Origin: Apoderus coryli
Taxonomy: Eukaryota; Arthropoda; Insecta; Coleoptera; Attelabidae
Length of the DNA stretch: 64,000 nucleotides
Reading direction: 5' to 3'
NCBI GenBank assembly: GCA_911728435.2
Contig: OU452209.1
Coordinates: forward strand, 12,692,869 to 12,756,868
The notes beneath the pieces are model-generated. The model was not told the origin of the DNA. It saw only the letters and a program-made list of their open reading frames with translations, and did not search any database. Positions 35,841 through 47,769 of the stretch are shown one piece after another (the first letter of the stretch is position 1; every line of letters starts with the position of its first letter). A program made the position numbers and the translations under genes.

Positions 35841-36085
35841 ATATTAAATTTTAAATAATGAAGTTCGAACTATTAAATAATGTTATATATGATTCTATTC
35901 TTAAATTGTGTTTATTTGAACTGTCCAACCTCCCCTCACATAACTTATACATCATTTTGCTATAAACACAACACCATTGCTAAACTAATTATATAATTTG
36001 AACAGTTCTAACAAACACAATTTAATAATAGATTCATATCTCACATTATTTAATAGTTCGAACTTCATTATTTAAAATTTAATAT
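35841..36085. mobile_element. MITE-like inverted repeat, about 245 bp
   Basis: Arms of about 80 bp start ATATTAAATTTTAAATAATG on both ends and share GTTCGAACTATTAAATAATG in inverse orientation. The loop of about 80 bp is noncoding. No clear target duplication beyond AT-rich flanks. Confidence 0.65.
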
Positions 36086-37449
36086 CTGAGTTGTTTGAGA
36101 TGAGACTGTATTTTCCAACGTAATGAATTCGCCATTCAATATAATTGAGTTTTTTCATGAAACTTCTTAGGTACCAATAAAAAGAAATGTATATAGGTAG
36201 GTACTTTTGTTCCTTTGTACTCTTCAAACTATTTAATCCGGGTAAAAAAAAGAAGGTTTTTTTGATCCGTAATTCTGTTAGAATTGCTTAAACTATGTAA
36301 CCGTATTATCCAACTGATTAAGTACGTATAAACTGAAAATGTTTGCGTTCGTTCATAAAACGATAACTTTTATTCTTGATTAAAAATTTTGAAATTGAAA
36401 ATAAATTAATAACGGTTTGGTAAATACAGAAATTTTACGTAAAGTAATAAAACTTCGCAATTACAGAAAAAATGTCGTGCCCAACGGCTGGAAAATTCCG
36501 TGTTGAATAGAAGGAAAAGAAAATATAATCGAGGCCAATTTAATATTGGTTAGAAGGAGCCGTATTACCGGATGTAATTTAGATGATTTTCGTGTCGGAC
36601 TTCCTGATTTGGCGGTTCATAAAATTTTACTCATTTTACGGGAATACGCTGAAGTTTAAGTTATTTATGCAGAGGTTTGTAAGAGACATTACACATCTTT
36701 TTATAAAAAATTTATCATAAAGATAGATTGATTTAGCGAATTTTCTAGACATTATATAATGAATATACGAGGCTCATCCGCAGAATGAGTTATATGACTT
36801 TTTGAATTAAACAATGTCTTTTTAATTTTTGCTTAAAAAGGTTGCAGACTATCCCGTAATTACTTCAAAATCAAAGAATTCCACTGTTATTTATAATTGA
36901 ACTGCTACACTGGTGAAACTAAGAACTGTTTCAATTTTCCTTTTAACTAAAGCCTACAATTTTATAATGCGAAAGTCGGAATTGCTTTTGTTCGCCAAAG
37001 TAACGAGTTTCACAAAATAATAATCTCATTACAACATTCAAAAGCTAGAACAAAAGTTTTAGCGTAAAAACCATACCAGGCAGTATTTTGATCTTAGCTA
37101 ATGTTTAATATTGTGTACGAATTTCTACGCGAAAGAAAAATAAAATATGAATTAAAATCAGTGGCGTACGGTTTTGATTAGTTTTTGTTTGTGGAAGTGA
37201 TAATTGACCATATTCCACTATAAATGTTTTTGCAGATTATTAGAAAACAAATGGAAACAATTTTAAGGGATGATTGATTTTTTGGAAATAAAGGGTAGTT
37301 TGTCTTATAAATATAAGGTCACAACTTTACCATTACAGAGTTATCGGGCAGCAAAAACGCCGGGAAATTCAAGAAAAATGAGAGAATGCTACGACTTTGA
37401 GAAAATATTACTGACATCCCCACAATTTGTTTTAAGGTGTCTTTAAAAA
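36086..37449. other. no gene recognised
   Basis: Noncoding, AT-rich. Nothing supported. Confidence 0.4.
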
Positions 37450-38620
37450 ACTTCTTAACCTGGTTAGTAGATGTTGAAGAAGAGGATGATGAAACCGTAT
37501 CAAAACTTACTTCATCACTAATGAGATCATTCTCCTCCCCATCTATAACTGTTTGTTAAGTGCCTGGCTGAACATTATTATTGTCATCATCACTATCTGA
37601 ATAATAGAATTCACTATTTTCATAAAATGGTTTTCAAAAGTATATCTATTTCGCCTAGAAGTTTTATTAGAGTTATTTTCTTTAACTATATATAAGAGTT
37701 ATGATTAAACCTTCTACAAACAATTCTTCGGATCCAAATATCTTCATTTTTTATATAAATTTTTTCACCTTCAGAAAAGATTTTTAAGTTTTTTATATTT
37801 CTATCATAATAAGATTTTTGAGTCTTTTGTCGTTTTTGTAATTATTTTCTCTGTTTTTGAAAATTAATTTGTTTTGATTTTAGAGATAGAAATTTGTTCG
37901 TAAAATCCTCTAATTTTTCTACAAAATAGGTTGTGATGGTGATTTTATTGTTGATGAAATATTCTAAAAAAGTCATATTTAAATTAGAATTTTCAAACTT
38001 ACATTTTTTAATCATATTTTTAATTTTTTGAATGCACCTTTCTACCATGCCGTTAGATTGAGAATATAGGACTAGAGGTATTATGTTTTATATCCCAAGT
38101 TTTACAAAAAGTTTTAAATTCGCTACTCTTAAAACAAGAACCGTTATCCGAAAATATTACAAAAGGAATTCCATGGATAGAGAATATTTCCTGTAAATAT
38201 TTGATTACTGTTTGAGAAGCTAAATTATTAATTTTCGTAATTTTGACAAATTTTGAAAAATAATATATCAAAAGCAGAAGATAGTGTTTATTAATTTCAA
38301 ATAAATCTATACCTACTTTTTCCCAAGGATATTTAGGTTTTGAATGAGATTTTAAAGGTTGTTCACTATTATTTTTAGCAGAACGACTACATACTGCACA
38401 ACTTAAAACTGTGTTTTCAATAGTTCGGCTTATTCTAGGCCACTAAAGTATTTCTGAAGCTTTTATTGGAGTTCTTGTGATACCTAAGTGATTTGAATGA
38501 AGAATTTTGAACATATATCTTTTTTTAAAGTTGTGGGTACTGCTACGGAATTATCTCTATATAATAAATTATCTATCAAAATAAGTTCATGTCTAATATT
38601 CCGAAATGATTTTGATGGTC
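37450..38620 (-). mobile_element. Ty3/gypsy-type integrase region, decayed
   Basis: Minus strand from 38620: LLYRDNSVAVP, then ILHSNHLGITRTPIKASEIL and CAVC of the integrase zinc-binding domain, PWEKVGIDLFE (first catalytic Asp), YFSKFVKITKI, IPFVIFSDNGSCFKSSEFK (second Asp), and after a frameshift the SNGMVERC block (catalytic Glu). A C-terminal GEKIYIKNEDIWIRR segment lies near 37760-37730, followed by an acidic Ser-rich tail (37620-37450). The protease, RT and LTRs are not present nearby. Stops and at least two frameshifts make it non-functional. Confidence 0.85.
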
Positions 38621-38707
38621 TTTCACAATTAGTTCTATTTTCTGGTCAAGCATCCTGAACCATCATACCGACTGCGCCATATAATATTTGGAATTTTATT
38701 ATCGTGG

Positions 38708-39863
38708 ATGTGTTGAATGAAACAAATAGGGACTATTCCCCACTCTTTGGGGGTAGAATCTACTACGACCAAAAATAAGACGAAAATCACTTATGTCAAA
38801 ATGCTGAAAAATGTCTACTTAAGAAATTATGACCATTTTGAATATTAAAGTGAAGTAATTTTCGAAAATCAAATCAATTGCTCACAATCAAATCATTTAT
38901 TAACTAAACACATAATAAAACAAAAACATTTCAATTTACAGAGGCAAGTGTTCGAAATCCTCAGCATTTTGTTCAATGCATGCATACAAAACGGCGAATA
39001 AAATGGTTTTCTACAAGGCATATTGCTTCATTTCTAATTTGTGGTAAAGCTCCATAAATGCGAAGAATAACATGATCTTCACTGTTGGGTAGGACATGGT
39101 ATTTTCCAGATAACCCCAAAGCCAAAATGGTTGAGATCCAGGGATCTAGGAGGCCAAGAAATAGGTCCTTCACGATCGATCCATTGGTTGAGAAAACGTC
39201 GATATAATATCTCTCAAACATTTCGAGAATAACGGGCAGGTGCACCATCATGTTGAAACACAATATTTGGCCGCTGTGCTAACGGAGTTTCTTCTAGTCG
39301 AGTTGGTACTCTGTTATCACAAAAATTGGCATAGTTTTCGGTGTTTAGTATCCTAGGTAGAAACTGTGGTCCTATTATGATATTCCCCAACAGACAAATC
39401 CACACATTTAAGCTCCAGCGGGCATGATTCTCTAATTTGGTGCTGCTGCTGATTTTCGTAATTCCAACAATGCAAGTTGTGCTGATTGAACACTCCTTGC
39501 TGATTAAAATGGGCTTCATCACTCCACAGTACTTGTTTAAAAAGTATTCATTTGCGTCCAGGCAATTTAAAAAAATGTACAAAATCGTAAGCGCAACTCG
39601 CTATCCCCAGGATGCAATTCTTGAATCAGCTTTAGATGATATGGATGCAGATTTTATCTTTCCATCAATCGGTTTTTATCGAGGATGACTAGATTTAAAT
39701 TATTGATTCGAAGTGAAAGATTTGTCTAATTTCAATATTCAAAATGCTTATAATTTCATAAGGAGACATTTTTCGAAATTTTGACATAAATGATTTTCGT
39801 CTTATTTTGGGTCGTAGATTCAACCACCAAAGTGTGGGGAATTTTGTTTGAGACACCCACAGA
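38708..39863 (-). mobile_element. Tc1/mariner-type transposon, copy B, with about 125-150 bp TIRs
   Basis: The left flank (38730-38860) and the complement of 39720-39865 are imperfect inverted copies: both carry TTCCCCAC.CTTTGG, AAAATAAGACGAAAATCA and TGAAAAATGTC-type blocks, and the right end reads GGGTGTCTCAAAC outward. Between them lies a transposase on the minus strand: LHPYHLKLIQELHPGD-type text in pieces, WSDEAHFNQQGVFNQHNLHC (first Asp), WICLLGNIIIGPQFLPR, FQHDGAPA (second Asp), WIDREGPISWPPRSLDLN (third Asp) and CIEQNAEDFEHLPL. Several frameshifts are present. Same subfamily as copy A. Confidence 0.85.
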
Positions 39864-41109
39864 ATAGGGAGTTTATATGGCCCTAAATAGATCAAAATCC
39901 TTAAGTCCAATAAAAAAACCAATAACAAAAATGTACGCCAATGACTCTAATTTAATTTCGATATTCTCCTGAGATAAAACAACTTATAGTACAACTTTTT
40001 TATCTCTTTTATTTTTGTGATAAGTTGCTTCGTTTACAAAATAAAAATTAAAAACCTTTTACAACATAACAAGAATATTTGCGAACATATTAACTAAAAA
40101 TAACATTAACATTTCGAGGCAAGATAAAAATAAATAAATAAATAAAATTAACATATTTACCTAATACAAAAAATTACAAAAACTCATCAAATGAATGCTG
40201 TTGATGATGACTTAATGAGTTTAAAATATTTTTGATGAATCACAGATTCCAATTTATTACTTACTAAATAAATAGGAAGTTTTCCATGAATGAAAACCAA
40301 CTCCTACAACTTTTATTTTTTTAATGTTAAAGGAATATAAACTACAATAGCTCGGAATATAGTTCTCACAAGTTACGACATTTGACACTCCACTAAAATA
40401 TAGCCAGCGGGTCAGATCATTAAAAGTCCCTGATATCTTCTCCCAACTACAAGTTCAGCTCTCTCTCCAAAAACTTTAAGTAAACGTTAGGGAAACTTTA
40501 ATAAAAGCCATACTGGGATATTTATTTGAAAAGTTTTTCCGCTACTTCTAGTGTTTCAGAGTGAATAAAATACAATAAAGTTATGACATTTTTTATATAA
40601 CTGTGTGGTATAAATGTCTGCTTGAGCTTGAAGCGAACGTGTCCGGTGTATTAAAAGTTATATTTTTACAACTTTTGCACATATATTGTTTTATTTATAT
40701 TTGCCATATTCTGCCTTGTATGTTTGAGTGTGTATTGTACTGGTTTACAACATATTTCACATGAGCTAGGAAATGTTGTAGTGGTTTCAGAAGGTGAGGG
40801 TAAACTTTTGTAACAAATTGAAAGTGAAAATCTAAGATGAAAATTATTAGGAAAATGTTCATGTCTGTATCTTCAACAAAATTTTAACTTCATTATGCAT
40901 GATGAAGTTATCAATACAAATAGGCTACATTGCTTGAGAAATAAATAGATCTACATAGGTACAGGCTGGGCAATAGGTACTCGATGTCCGAGCTCTGTTA
41001 AGAGAAACTGAAAAACGATAGAATAATAATTCTGAAAAGAGGTTCTTAATTGGGATTAAGTAAGCTCCAATTTAACCCACATTTCATTTGATCCCAATTT
41101 ATAAACTGA
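39864..41109. other. no gene recognised
   Basis: AT-rich (one short (AATA)n stretch near 40130). No supported coding frame. Confidence 0.4.
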
Positions 41110-41860
41110 AGTAAAAAATGACCTCATCAACTTTTTATCAAGATTGGAAACGGAATAGGGATGAAAAATTGGTATTAGAGTAAATTCTGACAATACTGTT
41201 TTGCAGTATTTTGAAGATCATCCACGAAACTCGATTCGTCAAACTTGTTGTGAGTTAAATTTAAAATTTAGTTCGGTACGATACATTTTGAAAGAAAATT
41301 GTTATCACAATTATAAACTTCACAACTTACATCATTTGTCACATCAACATCAATAACGAAGAATCCATTATGTTGCCAAAGTGATGGTAAACTTGGAGAA
41401 TAACGACTTTTAGCATGTCTTGTGGACAGACCAAAGCCGTTTTATTACTAACGGTAAGTCAAATAAAAAAAAATGAACACTATGGGCCACTGAAAATCCG
41501 CATTTTGTCAATCCGATTCAAAACCATGGACATTTTGACAGCATTAACGTTTGGTGTACGATTATTAACGGGCATTGATTTTACGAAGGTGTTTTATGCA
41601 GTGAACAATATTTACAGTATTTTCAAGAGCAACTTCGTGTGCTTCTCGAAAATGTGTCATTGCAGGTACGAGAAAATATGCATGACGGAACGCGGCCATA
41701 TAAAGCAGGAATCGTCCAAGAACTTTTAAATGATATTTTCGGGAAAATTGGATAGCTATTACTGATTCGATACAGTGGCCTCCCAAGTCACCTAACTTGA
41801 CCCCATCTAGACTTCTTGCTGTGGGAAACGCCAACCAATAACTTGGAACATTTAAAGCCA
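41110..41860 (+). mobile_element. Tc1/mariner-type transposase relic
   Basis: Plus strand: YFEDHPRNSIRQTCCELNLK and SSVRYILKENCYHNYK (HTH region), NLENNDF, VLWTDQSRFITNG (first Asp), WATENPHFVNP, SINVWCTIINGH, LRVLLENVSLQVRENMHDG (second Asp context), VQELLNDIFGKIG, then QWPPKSPNLTP (third Asp changed to Asn). Frameshifts and stops separate the blocks. It belongs to the same broad family as copies A and B but to a different subfamily. Confidence 0.75.
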
Positions 41861-41865
41861 AACAT

Positions 41866-43290
41866 TAATAATAATAAAATAATAATAATAAAGCTCTTTA
41901 TTTTCAACAGGTAACAAGACCCACTTACAGAAAATTCAAATTCATTTTTAGAATAAAATTACAATTTGAAACTTAAATAAAAAACAAAAACGACAAATTC
42001 ACAATTATACAAATCAGTTAAAAATGCTAAATCTTATCAGTAAACAATTATAATTAAGTACAACGTTTTAAACAAAAATAATCAACCAAAAAAATTAAAC
42101 ATTCATGTGGCTCAAAATACCAGACAGAGAATCCACACCAATATCCGACCCCGATCAATAGTCATTAAAAACGGAGCAGATAAAATATACAGGGCTCTGC
42201 AGCAAAACATTGGATCTAGCCATGCTCAGATAAAAGGTGTTATCAGACCTCGACCAGTTCTAGGAATTCGAAACCGAAGACAGCCAAGAAGAAACGCACA
42301 ATCGATTTTATTATGCAATAAATTATACAAAAACCTGACGGAAGAGACCATTCGCCGCATCCACAAAGATGTAATGTCAAATGTTGAAAGCAGGACATCG
42401 TGATCTGCACCCCTCGCTGGATATACTCCAAACTCCCTAAAATATAAATACTTTACGAATCGCCTCTGCACAGACTCTAATGCACGTGCATGGCACTGAT
42501 ACAAGGGATTCCACACGATCGAACAATACTCAAGTCTAGCCCGCACAAATGAAAAATATAATAATTTAATGGTTGAAATATTTCTAAACTTTTTAGTGTT
42601 TCTGATCACAAACCCCAATATACGGGATGCAGATGCGGACAAGTGCTCATAGTGGAGAACAAAGGTTAAAGCTTCATCAAACCATACACCCAAGTCTCGA
42701 ACCTGCAAAAGTCTTTCAATGGGTACAGCTCCAATAGTGTAATTCCAAATTACTGGGGTTTTCACTCTGTGAAAGCTAACAACGTTACATTTAGGAATGT
42801 TCAAATAGAGCTTATTTTGATTGCACCAGTTGTCGACAACTCGCAGTGCGTTTTGGAGTACCACGCAGTCTTCTATGGAGTCAATCCTACAAAATATCTT
42901 TAGATCATCAGCATAAGCCAATTTGGGACATTCTATAATTTCAACAAGATCATTAATAAAGATGTTAAACAATAGTGGGCCAAGGTTTGATTCCTGTGGC
43001 ACACAATGCAATGTTGAAGCAAACTTTCTGGACTTATAACCTTCACACTCAACAAACTGCGTGCGATCGACAAGGTAAGATTCAAACAGCTTAACAAGCC
43101 CATTGGAAAAACCAATCCTATCTAAATGCTTCAAGAGTATATAATGGTCAATGCGGTCAAATGCCTTACGGAAATCCGTATATACCTACAACATCTACCT
43201 GAGATCGATCATCCAGGGCCTCACATATGCTATGTGAAAAGGAGGACAAGTTAGAAATGCATGCAATGAAGTCTCAAGAGAAATGTTGTG
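41866..43290 (-). mobile_element. jockey-like LINE, RT to 3' end with (TTA)n tail, 5'-truncated
   Basis: A 302-codon ORF (43134-42226) encodes the RT with YADD (residues 74-77) intact; the usual GVPQGS is degraded to CVPQES (44-49). Upstream in the same strand after one frameshift are YTDFRKAFDRIDHYILLKHL (motif A) and ICEALDDRSQVDVV, to about 43290. Downstream, one frameshift after ITPF, the C-terminus continues (FYLSMARSNVLLQSPVYFIC) to a TAA near 42093. A noncoding 3' region of about 200 bp ends in a TTATTATTA-type tail (41866-41893). Few lesions, so a relatively young insertion. Confidence 0.9.
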
Positions 43291-43814
43291 TAAGGCTCAA
43301 AAAGAGAAGTAAGGCGGAGATTATACAAAAAAAAAAAATTTAATTTGAAGAAATAGGTAGCATATTTCAGAGTGGAGTTGTTTGTTATATCTTAGAAATT
43401 AAAGTCTTACTTTACATAATTCTAAAGGCAACATTTTTCGAAATTTGCACATCCCATCGTCAGTGGAATATACAAAACAGTCAAAAAGTTAAATTATATT
43501 TCTTATGTCATCAATCTGGTTAAAGTTAATCCTGAAGAAAAAAACAAATGAGTAAGTATTATGTCTCATATGATTTCATTCAAATAAATTACTGTAAATA
43601 ATATAGAGATTTTATATGTACCTAACTTTTGGTACTGTAGAGGAAAAGTTAGTAGTTTTGTTCACCCTGCCAAAAAATTGCCAATTACGTTTACCATGAA
43701 ATAATGTCGACCATAAACTGGATGAGTTAAGAGCTCTTTTGCGTAAAATAATAAAACAATATTGTACGAAAAATACTAAAGAACGTATCGTATAGCTCAA
43801 CTTCTAAAGAATAT
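43291..43814. other. no gene recognised
   Basis: AT-rich. Nothing supported. Confidence 0.4.
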
Positions 43815-44045
43815 TATAGTCACACCCGGTATATTGTAATAAAAATATTGCATCCGGTCGAACTAGCTATTTTACGCTGATTTAATAATTTATAAAAGTT
43901 CATCAAAGTTTATACAAGTTCATGACTGTAACATTGGTATTATACCTAATAGACAAATTGCAAATTCAACAAAAAATGGTACGACCGACGCTAAGGATAG
44001 ACAATTGCATTGGTCGATATTCGGAAGAGTGGAGAAAATCAAAGG
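43815..44045 (+). repeat. dispersed repeat R, copy 2
   Basis: Same-orientation partner of 25165-25400, sharing CCCGGTATATTG, AAAAATATTGCATCCGGTCG and TTGGTCGATATTCG in order. Noncoding. Confidence 0.65.
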
Positions 44046-44277
44046 TTATAAATTTTTACGCAACAGGAAAAAACTGGGTCTTCTCTCGAACCTTGGCGAA
44101 GTGAACGTCGAGTCTTACTAGCGACAAAAAGCACTAATCACCCCGTTGGGTAGTGTCTTAAGATTTATAGTTTATTTAAAGCGATTAGAGTTTTAATTTG
44201 AATCATTATAAATATTCAATATTTTATTAACGCGAAAGAAATATCAACTGTGTCGGCAATGAAGATAATTGTAATGT

Positions 44278-45679
44278 AAGTACTGATTTTTAATACACAC
44301 ATTAACTATTCATACATTGACGCACAAATTCTGGAGTCAGAAGCGATCGCCTTTGCTCTCTGAGAGCTACAATTGGCTAGCCAGCTATACAAATAAAATA
44401 CAACAATACGAATCACTGCCAATTTATCAAAGGGAATACGAAATATTCAAAAACACTCCAACAATTACAATCAAAACTAACTCCATGGACTGCGATAGTG
44501 ACTATCGCAGTATCTGGAGTCATTTGAAGGCTACTTGGAGAAATTATGAATATTTATATACAGATGGAACGATTATGGATGGAAAAACGGGTTTTGCGGT
44601 GTATCATCAGAATAGAAATTTGGAGAAGAAATTCAAACTACCATCTAATACATCAATCTTCACAGCAGAACTTGTAGCAATAAGAGAAGCGATTAGGTAC
44701 TGTATTGTATTTGAACATAATAATAAATTTGTTATTTTCTCGGACAGTCGTTCAGCAGTAGAAGCTATAAAGAAGGCTACCCAATTAAATGTTTCAAATT
44801 ATATTATTTTAGACATTCTGGAATTATATAATAAACTGTTGAACAATAACAAAATCTTAGAAATTGCTTGGATTAAATCACATGCTGGTATAAGTGGCAA
44901 CGAAAAAGCTGACATACTGGCCAAAGAAGCAACAAAAACAGGACAAATTATTAGAAACTTTAAATTACCAACAACTGACATTATACCTTTGGCCAAAAAG
45001 AAATTAAAAGTAAGTTGGCAACAGTTATACTCGCAGTCACAGACTGGTCAGAAATTCAAAATTCTAGAATCATGTATTCGGACAAAACCTTGGTTTTATA
45101 ATAATCAAAACAGAACGTTAATTAGGACCATATGTCGGCTTCGAAGTATCCATGCTCTATATCCAGCATATAAATATCGAATAGGATTGCAGCAATCAGA
45201 AAATTGTGAATGTGGAGAGATTGGTAGTATGGAACATGTAATATTCTAGTGTATTGATAAACAATGTCATATTAATGTATTATATAACCGTATTGTACAG
45301 GCGGGAGTTGCGCTCCCCACAAATGTAATGCAAATGTTGAAATGCAACAAACTTTATATACACATCTATGATTTTTTTGTAAATAGTCAAACAAAAATTT
45401 GAAAAAAAAATAATTATTATACTTACAAAAAAAAAACAAAAAAAAACCTGAATAATGATTTTGATAAAATTGAAACCAACATTATCTTATTTCATATTTT
45501 AACTAGGTAAGTTGAACAATTTCTGAATAGAAATGTTTTTTTGTATATAAAAGAAAAATGTAACAAGACCGATCATCGGTGTGTTCATGTTAGCGATATA
45601 AGTAACTCCTAAATTGGAGAGTTGGCCAGTTGGCTTTCGCCAGTGCCATTAACAAAAAAAAAAAAAAAGTACTGATTTT
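44278..45679 (+). mobile_element. LINE insertion with RNase H ORF, poly(A) and 13-bp target duplication
   Basis: AAGTACTGATTTT occurs at 44278-44290 and again at 45667-45679, directly after an A-run, so the insert is 44291-45666, 5'-truncated. Its 310-codon ORF (44317-45249) carries an RNase H domain with all catalytic residues visible: Asp83 (YTDGT), Glu118 (FTAELVAIREA), Asp143 (FSDSRSA), His189 (KSHAGISGNE) and Asp199. A C-terminal C.C......H zinc-type end (CECGEIGSMEHVIF) follows. A TAG at 45247-45249 interrupts the frame, which continues another 50 codons. The RT part is missing. Confidence 0.9.
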
Positions 45680-45760
45680 ATATATTGTAATTTTGATGAA
45701 TTTATTTTGAAACTTGTTTTTTTTTCACCGAATTGATTTCCTTATATTTTAAATAGTTGA

Positions 45761-46508
45761 TTTAATAAATAATAGTTAGTAAAATGTATTTGACTTTCTT
45801 TTTATTTTTAAATAGTTTTCTAAATTTAATCAAGTAACTATTAACTGAGAGACGCCGCTCTAATACAGACCGTCCCTCGTTTACGAGGGAGAATCAATAA
45901 GATCCTCTTTCGTGAGCGTGATGTAAGTGGGCGATCCTCGAGTAGCTAAACAAGCCAAGCGAGTAACTTAATAAAACTCAATCCTTACTTTCTAATTCTT
46001 ATTGCAACATGGTGAAGGTACCGTTCCTATTAAATCCATATTTTTATACATTCTAATACTTTTGTGACATTATATTCTATCGTCACAATTTCATCGGTTT
46101 ACAGTGGCTTTTTGTCATCTTCCAAAGGAAAATATTTAATAAATAATAGTTAGTAAAATGTATTTGACTTTCTTTTTATTTTTAAATAGTTTTCTAAATT
46201 TAATCAAGTAACTATTAAATGAGAAACGCCGCTCTAATACAGACCGTCCCTCGTTTACGAGGGAGAATCAATAAGATCCTCTTTCGTGAGCGTGATGTAA
46301 GTGGGCGATCCTCGAGTAGCTAAACAAGCCAAGCGAGTAACTTAATAAAACTCAATCCTTACTTTCTAATTCTTATTGCAACATGGTGAAGGTACCGTTC
46401 CTATTAAATCCATATTTTTATACATTCTAATACTTTTGTGACATTATATTCTATCGTCACAATTTCATCGGTTTACAGTGGCTTTTTGTCATCTTCCAAA
46501 GGAAAATA
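45761..46508 (+). repeat. 374-bp tandem duplication, nearly identical copies
   Basis: Unit 1 is 45761-46134 and unit 2 is 46135-46508. By eye they differ at about two positions (near 45856-45862 versus 46230-46236). Each unit holds a CCCTCGTTTACGAGGG hairpin, an AATAAA and TTATTGCAACATGGTGAAGG. The AATAAA followed by ...CAACATGGTG is reminiscent of an LTR end plus primer-binding site, but no internal region is attached and this is speculative. Confidence 0.85.
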
Positions 46509-46779
46509 TTTAATATACCTATATCCACTTTCTTGTATTTTTCTTTTGAGTTTAGGGAAAGCGAGCTCATACATGCTTCCCAAGCGGTATTTAAAACGTT
46601 TTTGGAGCAGTTTTTATAATTAATTTTAATCTATAAATAAAACTTAGCTTGATGCAAATTTTGTAATGCTTTGTTACTTATGAATATTTTAACACCAAAC
46701 TTACACTGTTTTTATGATTTTTTTTCCATATGGGCATTGTGTTTGGTTACAGTGGAACAAAAACAACAATGAACTAATG

Positions 46780-47290
46780 AAAAAACGATTGTCAACTAAG
46801 TAGAGAGGAGAGGAAGGAGTCTGTCCAAAGCCTCCGAAGCAGGAAAACTCGTCGCCGCTATATTTTGCCACACTCGCGGAAATTTGCTCATCGACTTTCA
46901 TCCAAAAGTCAACTACTACATTGCATTGTTGAATCAATGTGACAATACAATCAAGCAGAAAAGAAAAAGCCGCTATTTCACCAAGGCAATGCATTAATCT
47001 ACAAGTCGATGAAAATTATGGTGAAACTAAACCATTTACGATTTGAAACCATCCAAATTCACCAGATGTGGTCTATCAGACTTCTACCTGTTCGCAAATC
47101 TCAAAATGATGCTCCAGGGAGAGAGATGTGTCTCCGATGATGAGGCTATAGCCGAACTGAATCCTATTTTAAAGCGAAAGATAAATAGTTTTATAAGAAA
47201 GGTATCCAAAGTTTACAAAACCGTTGGAGTGGATCAAAGTCAAATTTTGCAAATAAAACGTGTAAGAAAATTGCCACGTTAATCTGGCGT
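46780..47290 (+). mobile_element. mariner transposase C-terminal relic
   Basis: Plus strand: FHQGNALIYKSMKIMVKLNH corresponds to the mariner block holding the second catalytic Asp (here Gly). Then an 80-codon ORF (47043-47282) has SDFYLFANLKMMLQGERCVS with the third Asp in place, DDEAIAELN, and a C-terminal helix-rich end. Upstream (46800-46950) are weak matches to the preceding region. Classic mariner (DD34D) type, distinct from the other transposases here. Confidence 0.75.
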
Positions 47291-47769
47291 TGAAATATTT
47301 GTTACCAATCTGTGAATTACATGAATATTACCTTGAACTAGAAACAAAGTTAGGTATCATAATGCTGCAGCAACAAAACGATAAAATAATGTATTGCGAC
47401 CCCTAACTCTAGTAGATTAAAGCACACATATTAAATGATCTACAAACATATTTGCATATAAACGTTAAAGTCACCAGTTTCATTATGAAATAGCCAGTAA
47501 TGGCTGCAATAAAATTTAAATAATTTATAAATTACGGAACACTTTAATTTACGATGGTGTAACATTATTGCAGGAAAGTGTTGGGTGAAGTTATAAATAA
47601 CTCAATTTGCATCTTACTTTATCATCAGTTGGTTTCTGTTTTCATTTTATTATTCTAAGCTATGTAAGATATTATTAACATAATTACAGTAGCAGAATCG
47701 TGTCCTTAGTGCTCTTATGTTTTGCAAATTGCTTCATAAGGATACAAAAAAAAATAGTGCCACATTCAA
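47291..47769. other. no gene recognised
   Basis: AT-rich, with no supported feature. Confidence 0.35.

Noticed and set aside
46701..46994. 97-codon minus-strand ORF
   Set aside because: It is opposite the mariner relic, whose plus-strand motifs are convincing.
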